Assembly (NCBI GenBank): GCA_022749755.1
Contig: CM040443.1
Coordinates: 15,391,744-15,455,743, forward strand
Reading direction: 5' to 3'
Length of the DNA stretch: 64,000 nucleotides
Source of the DNA: Azadirachta indica
Taxonomy: Eukaryota; Streptophyta; Magnoliopsida; Sapindales; Meliaceae
Under the pieces are notes generated by a model that searched no databases, was not told the origin of the DNA, and worked only from the letters and a program-made list of their open reading frames with translations. Shown here in pieces: positions 36,057 to 46,397 of this stretch (the first letter of the stretch is position 1; each line of letters begins with the position of its first letter). The position numbers and the translations under genes are program-made.

Positions 36057-36326
36057 TGTGGAAATTTAGAGATTTGAGGGATTTATTCATTCTTTCCTAT
36101 TTTGTTGTTTTTTCTTTTTTCTATTTTTTTTCTTTTTAGTTTAAGAGATTTCGTTGACCTATAGCCATTATCTCAAGTCTTTTTTTTTTCCTTATAAATC
36201 CCTGATTCTCAGAGATTGTCTAGTCTACTGTAAGAGGTTTACACCTCTATATATTCTAGTGCTTTGGTTTAGTAAATATAAATATATAAAAAAAAAGGAG
36301 AGGGATTTTTCTTCTCTGAATCTTCA
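36057..36326 (+). repeat. 3' LTR of copia element
   Basis: Begins TGTGGAAATTTAGAGATTTG and ends CTTCTCTGAATCTTCA. Differs from the 5' LTR by scattered substitutions and poly-T length changes. Confidence 0.92.
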
Positions 36327-36381
36327 TATCAGTCATACTTAACATTAGATTTGAATTTTTTACTGAAGAAAAATAAATATC

Positions 36382-36660
36382 TTACAATCTATTCAACCTC
36401 AATGAAACTTCTGGGTCATATCCTTCTCTCTTTTTTTGTCGAGCGTGTTTTAACAACAAACTAATATCAATTTCTAACTTTGACGGACCCATTTCAGCTA
36501 TTTTTGACACATGGAAAAGATACGCTTGTTTAGAAAAATTACCAAAATATAATAGCCAACTAGTTGCAACACAATAAGTAATGGAAATCAACTTACAATC
36601 TGCTCCAACAAGCCCACATATCCTCTTTGACTAAGCTTTTGGTTACAGTTATTCAACTTT
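36382..36660 (-). pseudogene. Plant transposase (Ptta/TNPA-like) fragment of CACTA element
   Basis: Upstream piece LNNCNQKLSQRGYVGLLEQI (about 36655-36596) matches the sRGGYxGLE-type motif of CACTA second-ORF proteins. After an intron-like break the 69-codon frame 36591-36382 reads SKIAEMGPSKLEIDISLLLK followed by HARQKKREGYDPE, the C-terminal block of the same domain. These proteins bind subterminal repeats. The rest lies left of the copia insertion. Confidence 0.5.
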
Positions 36661-38046
36661 TTTTTTTCCCTTTTCCCTCACTTTTAGCAAATAGCACATT
36701 GAACAAACATATTAGAAGACCATCTTAGTGCTTTAATAAGTTGAACACTATCACTATAAATTATTCACTCTGAATTCTTCCGACAGCTTTTGTTTGATGA
36801 ATGTGTACTATAATGTGGTTTCTTCAATGGTTGTGGATCATCTTTGCTAGGAGTAATGCAATCCACAATAAAGTGATACCTAAATTGTCGAAAAGCCACT
36901 TCCAATATGTGCATTTGCTTCTTGCTGCAACCATTTAGTTCAAAGTGTTTCTACATGTACCAAAAGAAAATAAACATGTTAAAGCCCAATTCTAAAAGCA
37001 ATTCTAACGATCTAGATGTTCAATGGACAAAAATTACAAGTGACAAAATGTTATTGTATGTTTTAATTACATATAATTTATCACATTATAATATGGTAAA
37101 AATAATAAGTTAATTACTAAAACTGTTTCATTATTAAAACTAAACAATAAGTTAATAAATTTTTTAATATTCATTCCCTATAAATGTAATACAAAAACTA
37201 TACACGGTCAATGTCCATTTACTGAGAACAAAAACAAAATGAATATATCATTGTTCTTAAATTGATTTAATTGTCTATGTTTTCACCCAAGTTAATAGTC
37301 CCTAATATTATTGTTACCGAAAGATAATGATTAGAAATAGGTCCTAATCTTTAATTTCTTATTGGCTTGTTAGCATTTACATAGAAATAGGCCTAATCTT
37401 TTTTCCTCCATCCCTAAAACTTTCTCTCCATATTTCAACACTGAATAAAAAATCTCCATATTTTCACACATCGTAATTGATTTTACACATTATTGCAAAT
37501 AATATTCACTCAAATACAAGATTCATTACAAAGGTGAGAGTTTTTGGTTGAGTTTTTAATTTAACAAAAAAAACCAGTTAGATTGTGAGAAATGTGTTAT
37601 TATATGTATAACTTGACAATATAATACTTGAAGTTGGTAAATATGTTGTGTTTTTTATGTTAGAGCATAGTTGGTACAAGGAAAATGTTGATTTACAAAG
37701 GTTGAAGACAATATGACTTCAATTTTTGTCAAACTCAAATCTAGGGTTTGATATTGGAGCAATTTTCCCTTTACTTGAAACTAGGTTTCGAGCACGAAAA
37801 TTTTTACCCTACTCGAAATTGGCTTTCCAATAGAGAGAAATTTTCTCAACAAATTTTCCTGCTACTCGAAACTAGGTTTCAAGCAAGCAAAATTTTCAAA
37901 ACTTACTTTTGAGTTTGGTGAAAGTTTTGCATGCTCGAAACCTAGTTTCAAGTTTGCAGAAGCTAAAGCTAAATAAGGTCGAAGTTTATGTTTAGGACTG
38001 CTAAGTAATAGTTTTTTTACACTCTGATACAGTTATGGGTGGGAAG
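36661..38046. other. AT-rich region between CACTA pieces and family A LTR
   Basis: No gene supported. Up to about 37320 it may still be CACTA flank. From about 37700 it holds repeated palindromic motifs (separate entry) that recur at 48988-49098, suggesting the left flank of the MULE into which the family A element inserted. The open frame 36907-37113 has no domain. Confidence 0.45.
37774..37952. repeat. Cluster of palindromic CTYGAAA..TTTCRAG motifs
   Basis: Four copies: 37774-37794 (CTTGAAACTAGGTTTCGAGC), about 37812-37828 (diverged), 37865-37885 and 37934-37952. Each is a short self-complementary unit of about 19-21 bases. Two more lie at 48988-49098. Confidence 0.75.
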
Positions 38047-39457
38047 TGATGAATGTTTAAAAGTGTAGATTTATCAAGAGAAATATTATGATTTACACTT
38101 AATAATATTCTTTTATTCCCCAATAATGAAGCATATTCCTTTATATTGAATTGTAAAACATGAATTGGAGGAAATAGTCGGTTTTGCGCAGGTTTCGTAT
38201 AATAAGTGTATCTTTCAATCCAAATCATCAATTGATATGATTCTTGGGCTGAACAAACATAAATTCATCATTTCACAACTTTGTAAGCCAAAGGTTGGAC
38301 CAGTTCGAGCAATTAATGGGACAAAATTTGGATTCAACAGAACTCAAACACATCTTTGAACCAGCCCAACATGCTTTTGTATTTGGGCCGTATCCCCCTC
38401 AATACGTAACCAAAAATTATATGATTAGGTGATTTAAAAAGCTGAGAAAGGAATCTAAATCTTTTATGTTTTGTACTTTCTCAAATTTCAACTGGTCAGC
38501 TACCAAAAAGAGCGATAATTCTAGAAGGGCGGTGGAGAAATGCGACTTAAACATCTCTGCTATTTTCAACACAACTCACGGTTTAAAATAGCAATAAGGG
38601 TGAGATATGGACCATTAGAAAGACGAGTCATCCACCTACAACTTTGAAGAAGGCTGTTTTATGAAATTTGATGGTTTTCATGGTCAAAAATATGTTGAAG
38701 TTGGTAGAGCGTGATTAATTGGAAATTGACAAAATTATGTTCACACATGTGAAATGTCTTTTGTTTTATCTATATAAAGGAAGATGTGGAAGTGAGGAGG
38801 AAGAGAATTTTTACCATTTCTGCTTTCTTTTTGTAGTTTGAACTTCAATTAAATGATATATTTCTAATTTCGTAATTAGAGATAAGAGTGAACTTTTGAT
38901 GATTTTATAGTTTTGTTCTTTGATCCTTTTTTTTTCTTCATTGTCAATCTTTTTATTGATTGAGTACTATATTTTGTAAGTGATTTTGAATTGTTAGAAA
39001 CCTTAATTCATTGTTAACAAATGGTACATTGAATGTTTGGATGTTTTCTACTTATCAAGAGTAAGGCAACTTATAGTTTTTCACCATCAACTAAAAAGTA
39101 AGTCTTTTGATTTCGTTGTACTTAAATGTTTTTTTCATCATCCAATTAAGATCATTTTTTTTTTGATTCTTAATTGTATTTCTCTTTAAAAAGAAAAAAA
39201 GGATCAAGAATAAATTCTATACAAATCATTAAAATGGATCCCCATTGCCCTAATATATAATAATATTGAATTTAAATTTGACAATAAGCAAATTCATTCC
39301 ATTTCTTATAATATTTGAATATTTGGACTTGTAATATTTAAACCTTTGAACTTATGGACTTAATATAACGTATTCCCTGTGAACCGACACTCGGACTTCC
39401 GAACTTTATTACTTGAAACAACCTATACTTAAGAGTTACAATCTTTAAGTTGTAGCA
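38047..39457 (+). repeat. 5' LTR of family A element
   Basis: Starts TGATGAATGTTTAAAAGTG and ends TTTAAGTTGTAGCA; 1411 bp. Matches 44722-46130 and the other family copies. Confidence 0.95.
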
Positions 39458-39463
39458 AGTTTT

Positions 39464-39481
39464 TGGCGCCGTTGCCGGGGA
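39464..39481 (+). other. Primer-binding site, tRNA-Asp
   Basis: TGGCGCCGTTGCCGGGGA, a perfect complement to the 3' 18 bases of plant tRNA-Asp, six bases after the LTR. Confidence 0.93.
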
Positions 39482-39867
39482 GTACGATTTGTATAAAGTT
39501 TACTAATTCTTGTTTAATTTTTTTTTTACTAACTTTAACCTCTAACTCTAACTCTAACTTTAACTTTTTTTTTTATTTACTTGTTGTTATTTATTTTTAT
39601 TGGGAGGCTCAGCCGCCTATTTATATTTACATTATGATTGGTTCTACATATACTACCTAATTTTTGTTTATTTTGTTCATAGTAGGATTTGCCACCTTTT
39701 TAATTTTTTCTATTAATTATTGTGTTATTATTTTCATTTACAATAATTTTATTAAGAGGAAGGTTATACCACCTCTTTTCTTTTTTATTTGTTTTATTGT
39801 GCTAACATTTTATTTTATTGTCATTTATTTTATTTTGTTTTTTTATTATTATTATTTTTTTTTTTTT

Positions 39868-40084
39868 ATGTTTGGATGGTATCGTGATCCTCATTCTCAT
39901 CGATTGGTGAAAAGTTTTGGAAGTTAAGGGATGCAAACGAAAATTTGAAGACTTACCTCAACGTGCTAATAAACCGATGCCATCGAGTGTTTAACCACCA
40001 AAACTTGAATTGAAACCATTACCATATGATCTCAAGTATGCTTTTCTTGGGTGCTAATGAAATTTTTCGGGTGATAATTTCTTC
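39868..40084 (+). pseudogene. gag start fused to post-protease segment by deletion
   Basis: Opens MFGWYRDPHSHRLVKSFGS, the same gag start as at 2642. After about 39915 it jumps to sequence matching the far end of the protease region of the 1-4461 copy (its positions about 255-60, minus strand). Roughly 2.35 kb of gag and protease is therefore missing. Several stops follow. The Phe/Tyr-rich upstream extension (39664-39867) is low-complexity leader. Confidence 0.8.
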
Positions 40085-41928
40085 TAAACTTAGTGCTCTT
40101 TAAGAATATGTGAAGAAAAGAATCTTGTGTTTAATTGGGAAAAATGTCATTTCATGGTTACAAATGCCTCCAAATTGGACTTTGCCTTTTGAAATCTTGT
40201 ATGATGCTAGCGATTATCCTGTTGGAATTGTTTTAAGACAACGAAAGGACAAAAACCCTATGTGATTTACTATGCTAGTAAAACCTTAAATAGTGCTCAA
40301 ATGAATTATTTTACCACTGAAAAGGAATTATTTGCAGTAGTATTTGCATTGAATAAATTTCGATCTTATCTTGTTGGCTCACCCATTGTGATTTTTAGTG
40401 ATCATGTAGCATTAAAATATCTTCTCTCAAAAAAGGGATGCTAAACTTAGATTGATTAGGTGGATCCTACTACTTCAAGAATTTGATCTCACAATTTCAA
40501 GACAAAAAAAGAGTACAAAATGTGGTTGCTGATCACTTATCAAGACTTATATTTGAAGAACCGATTGAGACAACACCAATTAATGACAATTTTCCTAATG
40601 AGCAACTTTTCAATGTTTTTATTTTAACTTGATATTGTTTGCTGATATTGTCAATTTTCTTGTTACAGGTCAAATGCCAAATCATTGGAATGCTCAAGAC
40701 AATAAGAAATTTTTAAAGGAGGTACGCAATTTCTTTTGGGATGATCCATATCTTGTCAAATATTGCCCTGACCAAATTATAAAGAGATGTGTATCTATCA
40801 ATGAAATTCAAAATATCATTTCTTTTTGTCATTCCGAAGTATGTGGTGGTCATTTTTCTTCAAAGAAAACTGCTGCAAAAATCTTACAATGTGGATTTTA
40901 TTGGCCCACCTTATTTAAAGACATTCATACATTTTGTAAAACATGTGACCATTATCAAAAATTAGGTGGAATAACTCGTAGAAACATGATGCCATTAAAT
41001 CATGTTTTAGTCATTGAAATATTTGATTGTTGGGGTATTGATTTTATGGATCCTTTTCCATCTTCTTTTGGGTATCAATACATTTTAGTTGGAGTTGACT
41101 ATGTTTCAAAATGGGTAGAGGCAATTTCTTGCAAAAATAATGATCATAAATTATTTTGAAATTTTTGAAAGAAAACATTTTTTCAAAATTTGGAATGCCT
41201 CGAGCCATAATAAGTGATGGAGATTTACACTTTTGTAATAAGCCTTTTGAGAATTTAATGAAAAAATATGGAATTACACATAAAGTATCTACCCCTTATC
41301 ACCTATAAACAAGTGGACAAGTTGAACTTGCCAATAGAGAAATAAAACACATTTTGGAAAAAACGGTAAACCCGAATCGTAAGAATTGGTTTTTAAGACT
41401 AACCGATGCACTTTGGACTTATCGAACTACTTTTAAATCATCACTTGGCATATCTCCTTATAAACTTAATTTTGGAAAGGCTTGTCACCTACCTGTGGAA
41501 TTAGAACATAAAGCTTTTTGGGCCATTAAAATGCTTAATTTTGACTTAGATAAAGTAGGATCATTGAAAAAACTCCAAATAGATGAACTCGAAGAAATTA
41601 GGAATGAAGCTTACGAGAATTCTAGAATTTACAAAAAGAAAATGAAGGTGTTTCATGATAAACATATCATTAGAAAATCATTTGAACCTTCACAAAATTT
41701 CTTTTGTATGATTCAAGATTGCATCTATTTCGTGGCAAACTTCGTTCAAAATGGACAGGTCCTTTCATTGTTAAGAAGGTTTACCCACATGACACTATTG
41801 AGATTGAGAACCCTAAAAATGGTAATGTTTTCAAAGTTAATGGACACTGTTTAAAGCCATGCTTTGAGAATTTTTCAAGCGAGTTAGAGTCTATCACTTT
41901 GATTAAACTTGTTTACAACACTCGATGA
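40085..41928 (+). pseudogene. pol remnant: RNase H and integrase of family A element
   Basis: A short RT scrap (NLVFNWEKCHFMV, about 40110) is joined directly to RNase H (LYDASDYPVGIVLRQRK, MNYFTTEKELFAVVFALNKF, to about 40600); the RT palm is deleted. Integrase follows nearly whole: zinc finger CHSEVCGGHFSSKKTA with CKTCDHY (about 40826-40950), catalytic-core Asp in GIDFMDPF (about 41034), second Asp in SDGDLHF (about 41216), Glu in [12 protein letters not shown] (about 41315), then [17 protein letters not shown] and the C-terminal [20 protein letters not shown] (41704-41928). Only a few stops or frameshifts (41157, about 41309, about 41700), so integrase is the best-preserved part. Confidence 0.88.
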
Positions 41929-42189
41929 TTTTTTTTTTATTGTATATACATTACTTGTTTTCTTGTGTTATTAATTTTATTGATTCCATTGTTTATTTTT
42001 AGTTACTTTCCTGATCAACTGGCGGATAACGGTACTCCGTGACTCTTCAAGTCGGTTCTTTCAGTTGCCCAAAATTATTGATACCAAATTTTCTCTCACT
42101 TTTTTTTTTGTTCTTTTCTTTTTTTTCATTATGGACGTTATTTTTTCTAAATTGCAAACATATTTTCCTTCTTTTCCTAAAGATGTTCT

Positions 42190-42492
42190 ATGAAAAACAA
42201 ACCTAGATGTGCAAGATTAAGAATGCTTATGCAAAAAGGTATTCCTGAAGATGTGCGGTGGATAATTGAAGTAAAAGTACATTTAGCAGGTGAGTTTTCT
42301 GATTCATTTGTTTCACGCATGCCTTGTTTGGGTAAGAGCTCTTTTGCAAAGAAACGAAGAGCGAAAAGGTTACAAGTGTGTCACAAATGTGCACATTCAA
42401 CCTATAACAAGCGATGTCATTCTCTAGGGATGGTGTCTACTAATAAAGAAGATAAAATTAAATTCATCAAGGATGAACTGAGTAGTCTTTAG
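42190..42492 (+). CDS. Small Cys/His-containing ORF downstream of integrase
   Basis: 100 codons, open without interruption. The first stretch is basic (MKNKPRCARLRMLMQK). Near residues 73-86 it has CHKCAHSTYNKRCH, a possible zinc-binding knot (C-x2-C-x8-C-H). It ends in a charged NKEDKIKFIKDEL. I have an impression of similar short proteins after pol in related gypsy elements but cannot name a family. It sits where Athila elements have their third ORF. It is intact in an otherwise decayed element, which may be chance for 300 bases. Start chosen as the first ATG after an A/T-rich leader. Confidence 0.45.
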   Translation: MKNKPRCARLRMLMQKGIPEDVRWIIEVKVHLAGEFSDSFVSRMPCLGKSSFAKKRRAKRLQVCHKCAHSTYNKRCHSLGMVSTNKEDKIKFIKDELSSL

Positions 42493-42967
42493 ATAATATC
42501 TTATTGACTCTTAAGACACATTCTAGTGGATATGTGCAACGTGAAATTTTCATTTTGTATACATTATTTCAAAAAGAACGTGATCGCTATAATCTTGGGA
42601 ATCTGACTTTAAAAGACCCTGTTTACCAATTTGTAAGAAAATTGGATGGGAAGTCAATCCTCAACCCATAAAAGGCGTTTAATCCGTTACTGGACGTAAA
42701 ATCAGAGGAAGATGTGAGCCACAATCACAACTATCTGTAAGTATTTACTTTTAGTTGTCGTTGTTAAAATTTTTATGTTTTAGATTCCTATATTAGCTGT
42801 TATCTTTGACATTTTTTCATTTTTAAATTTTAACTTTTATGACAACAGCTGGCTTACCTCTATTGGTTTCATAAATTCATTCTCTTTAAGTTGTATAAAT
42901 GCAGGACCTCATTTCTTTATTTTCATATAAAATGTGAATCACTGACGAGGGTAAAAGACTGCAAAAA
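42493..42967 (+). other. Spacer upstream of LOG copy
   Basis: No gene seen. Some of it may be 5' untranslated sequence brought with LOG: the bases just before the ATG (about 42900-42967) are less AT-rich and include TGCAGGACCTC. The capture junction cannot be placed without the donor gene. Confidence 0.4.
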
Positions 42968-43616
42968 ATGGAAGGAGATTCTAATCATCAATTTAAAACT
43001 ATTTGTGTTTTTTGTGGGTCAACCTCTGGGAAAGGTGAAAAGTTTATAAAAGCAGCGGACAACCTGAGTTGATTTTAGTTGAGCGAAAACTTAGTCTAGT
43101 ATATGAAGGAGGTAGCCTTGGGTTAATAGGGTGTGTGTCAACTGCCGCACATGTAGAAGGAAGTGAAGTCATAGGTATCATACCAAAGGCTTTATCTGCA
43201 AGTAACATAACTAGCAAAACAGTTGGAGAAGAACTAATGGTCTCAACAATGCATGAAAGAATTGCTAAAATGCTTGATTTTGCAGATGCTTTTATTGCCT
43301 TATCAGGTGGTTTTGGGACCTTAAAGGAAATTTTTCAAGTTGCATTTGGGCACAACTCACCATTCACCAAAAACCCATAGAATTGTTAAATGTTAATGGT
43401 TTCTTTAACAAGTTATTGTCTTTTCTTGATCATGCTGTAGAACAGAATTTTATTTCAAAGATGGCTCGTAAACTCTTCATTTCTGCTCTAACTGCTAATG
43501 ACTTGATCAATCAGTTGCAGAACTTTGTCCATGAATCAGATCCAACAATGGCACAATTAGACTGGTCAAGTGAAAGCAGTAAAAAGCGAAAGCTGGATTT
43601 GTCGCTTCATTTGTAA
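42968..43616 (+). pseudogene. LOG-like: LOG-like cytokinin phosphoribohydrolase retrocopy, captured
   Basis: LOG enzymes release active cytokinin bases from their riboside 5'-monophosphates in the cytosol. The copy starts MEGDSNHQFKTICVFCGSTS, the conserved LOG N-terminus, then KLSLVYEGGSLGLIGCVS (usual YGGGSxGLMG), VIGIIPKAL, STMHERIAKMLDFADAFIAL, and the signature PGGxGTxxE as SGGFGTLKE (43303 on; Pro to Ser). It ends KRKLDLSLHL at 43616. It is collinear for about 216 codons with no introns, although plant LOG genes have several. Two apparent one-base deletions (about 43069-43072 and 43344-43347) shift the frame. It lies between integrase and the polypurine tract, so it was probably captured as RNA during reverse transcription. 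Confidence 0.9.
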
Positions 43617-44710
43617 CTTTTCTTATCTCTTTTTTCTACTCATTGCATTTTGTTATTTTTGCTTAAATTTGTTTCAGGTTTTACTTGTGTTTCAATAACT
43701 ATTATCTCAGGTAATGTTCTCTATACTGTACCTCTTTACATTCAAACATTGGGGACAATGTTGCAATCTGGTTGGGGAGAGTGTAGTTGACATAAGTAAC
43801 CATTTTTTTTTATATATATACAACTAAAAAAAAAATTTTTAGATTCATAATTTGTAAGGATGGTAGAGTAAGGAGTAATCTTACTCCTGAGACACATCTT
43901 AGTAGATATGCATTATCATTTGTTTTGATTTTTGAATTTCATAACAAAGGATTTATCATTCACTTTCTTTTGAATTGATCAAATCTACAGACTCTCACAT
44001 CATCATCATATAACAAATTCTGCTTAGATACTCAATCAATAAAATATTTATAACCCATCTTTCACACACACACTTTGGTACATGATGGTGGATGACACAT
44101 TAGAATTTTACAATATTTGAGCTCTTTTGTTTTGTCAAAGGTAGCAACTAAGGGTTAAAAAAAAAATTCCAAAAAAAAAAGTAAAAAAAAAGAAGTAAAA
44201 ATTCTAACCAAAGCTTTTACTTAGTAATCAGGCTTCTTGCCTAATCAGTAGTGAATGTTCACTCAAAACGGTAAAATTTTGGTACGTTAAGTTCGTAACC
44301 TTAATTCGAGTAATTAAGCTTGTAGAGGTGTTTTAACACCCAATACCTTAAGGCCAACTGGTTTGGAAGTTATTGGCCAAAGCTCGCTACATGGGTTAGG
44401 TTATGCACAAAAAAAAAATGGAGATAGAAATAATTTTTGCCGAAAGAAGATAACCTTGACAAAATTTAGAACCAATGTTGTTTGATTCCAATTAAGTCCC
44501 ATAACATGTATTAGTTACAAAAGCACAAAAAGAAGGTTTATTAATAATTTGACTGATGAGTATTTGACACATATATAGTAAATTTTTAAGTGAGAGTTTA
44601 TTTATTTTGAGAAGATGAAAAGGAAAAGAATGATTTTTACTTTGAATGTAAATTCTATAAATCAACTCTAAATGGTATTGCTTAGATTACTAGGAACTAG
44701 TAACAAGCTG
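43617..44710 (+). other. 3' non-coding region of family A element
   Basis: Contains TTGGGGACAATG (43749-43760), also found at 23200 in the Athila element. Poly-A-rich tracts (44155-44200) and AT-rich sequence follow. No ORF with a domain. Confidence 0.55.
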
Positions 44711-44721
44711 GCCGGGGGGTG
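44711..44721 (+). other. Polypurine tract of family A element
   Basis: GCCGGGGGGTG directly before the 3' LTR start at 44722; a G-rich plus-strand primer. Confidence 0.75.
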
Positions 44722-46130
44722 TGATGAATGTTTAAAACCGTAGGTTTATCAAGAGAAATATTATGATTTACACTTAATAATGTCCTTCTATTCCCCAATA
44801 ATGAAGCATATTCCTTTATATTGAATTGTAAAACATGAATTGGACTAAATAGTCGGTTTTGCGCAGGTTTCGTATAATGAGTGTATCTTTCAATTCAAAT
44901 CATCAATTGATACGACTTTTGGACTGAACAAATATAAACTCATCATTTCACAATTTGTAAGCCAAAGGTTGGACCAGTTCGAGCAATTAATGGGACAAAA
45001 TTGGGTTTTAACAGAACTCAAGCGCATCTTTGAACCAGCCCAACATGCTTCTGCATTTGGGCCGTATCCCTCTAAATACTAACAAAAAATTATATGATTA
45101 ATGATATAGAAAGATGAGAAAGGGATCTAAATCTTTTATGTTTTGTACTTTCTCAAATTTCAATTGGTCGGCTACCAAAAAGAGTAATCATTCTAGAAGG
45201 GCAGTAGAGAAATGCGACTTGAACATCTCTGCTTATTTTCAACACAACTCACGGTTTAAAAAAGCAATAAGGGTGAAATATGGACCATTAGAAAGATGAG
45301 TCATCCACCTATAACTTTGAAGCAGCTGTTTTATGAAATTCGATAGTTTTCATGGTCAAAAATATGTTGGAAGTTGGTAGAGCGTGATTAATTGGAAATT
45401 GACAAAATTATGTTCACACATATGTGAAATGTCTTTTGTTTTATTTATATAAAGGAAGATGTGGAAGTGAGGAGGAAGAGAATTTTTACCATTTCTGCTT
45501 TCTTTTTATAGTTTGAACTTCAATTAAATGATGTATTTCTAATTTCGTAATTAGGGTTAAAGGTGAACTTTTGATGATTTTATAGTTTTGTTCTTTAATC
45601 CTTTGTTTTGTTCTTCATTGTCAATCTTTTTATTGATTGAGTACTATATTTTGCAAGTGATTTTGAATTGTTAGAAACCTTGATTCATTGTTAACAAATG
45701 GTACATTGAATGCTTGGATGTTTTCTACATATCAAGAGTAAGACAACTTATAGTTTTTCACCATCAACTAAAAGGTAAGTCTTTTGATTTCTTTGTGCTT
45801 AAATGTTTTTTTTAATCATCCAATTAAGATCACTTCTTTTGATTCTTAATTGTATTTCTCTTTAAAAAGAAAAAAAGGATCAAGAATAAATTTTATACAA
45901 ATCATTAAAATGGATCCCTATTGCCTTAATATATAATAATATTGAATTTAAATTTGACAATAAGCAAATTCATTCCATTTCTTATAATATTTGAATATTT
46001 GGACTTGTAATATTTAGACCTTTAACTTGTGGACTTAATATAACGTATTCCGTGGACCGACACTTGGACTTCTAAACTTTATTACTTGAAATAACGTATA
46101 CTTGGGAGTTATAACCTTTAAGTTGTAGCA
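44722..46130 (+). repeat. 3' LTR of family A element
   Basis: Starts TGATGAATGTTTAAAACCG and ends TTTAAGTTGTAGCA. Its 5-bp right flank GCAAG resembles the left flank GGAAG. Confidence 0.95.
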
Positions 46131-46397
46131 GCAAGTTAATGATAATTACTTGTTTTGAAGGATTATAGGAATAGACTCAGCATGATGATGATGTATATAT
46201 CAATAGAGAGAGCATGCCATTATGTGTGGATTGAGACATATTATACAAACAATTTATTCATATTTTTTATGTATCACATAAGATAAATCCTGTTGAGTTC
46301 ATGATTAAGGTTAGGCGATCTTTGTTAATAGTGTATAGGTGTTAGTAGTGCTCTCGTTGCCACGAATATTAATATAGAATCCACCTTTTGAGCATTT

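Larger units (their letters stand above)
31246..36326 (+). mobile_element. Ty1/copia retrotransposon, both LTRs, nested in CACTA
   Basis: About 5.1 kb with short LTRs (about 270 bp), a tRNA-iMet primer site, gag-pol in copia order, a polypurine tract and the 3' LTR. Flanks are CATCA (31241-31245) and TATCA (36327-36331), a 5-bp duplication with one mismatch. Several stops and frameshifts in gag and pol make it inactive, though the protease and RT active sites are still readable. It splits the CACTA gene, so it inserted later. Confidence 0.9.
28251..36660 (-). mobile_element. CACTA (En/Spm) transposon remnant
   Basis: The left end, TACTATGACAAAACTGGTCA at 28251, looks like a mutated CACTA terminus. 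It is followed to about 28490 by short direct and inverted motifs (GTGATA, TATCA, CTATCAAGA) of the subterminal type. Inside are, on the minus strand, a plant-transposase (Ptta/TNPA-like) piece (36660-36382), a basic/acidic linker (30660-30340) and an Ulp1-type protease (30110-29168). A whole copia element (31246-36326) separates the first two. No TNP2 transposase was seen, and the right terminus could not be found, so the right coordinate is a minimum. Confidence 0.7.
38047..46130 (+). mobile_element. Athila/Tat-type gypsy element, family A, carrying a LOG gene copy
   Basis: Complete LTR pair (38047-39457 and 44722-46130), perfect tRNA-Asp primer site, remnants of gag, RNase H and integrase, a small Cys-containing ORF, a LOG retrocopy and a polypurine tract. 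Flanks GGAAG (38042-38046) and GCAAG (46131-46135) match 4 of 5. Compared with the family member at 1-4461, most of gag and the protease is deleted, and the RT palm is also missing, so it depends on relatives for movement. The LTRs differ at a modest number of positions; aligning them would date the insertion. Confidence 0.92.

Noticed and set aside
39463..39927. Membrane protein (hydrophobic Phe/Tyr/Ile-rich frames)
   Set aside because: These read T-rich leader sequence between primer site and gag; the mirrored leader in the 1-4461 copy gives the same artefact.
42968..43616. A functional host LOG gene
   Set aside because: Two apparent frameshifts, no introns, PGG changed to SGG, and placement between integrase and polypurine tract of an LTR element.
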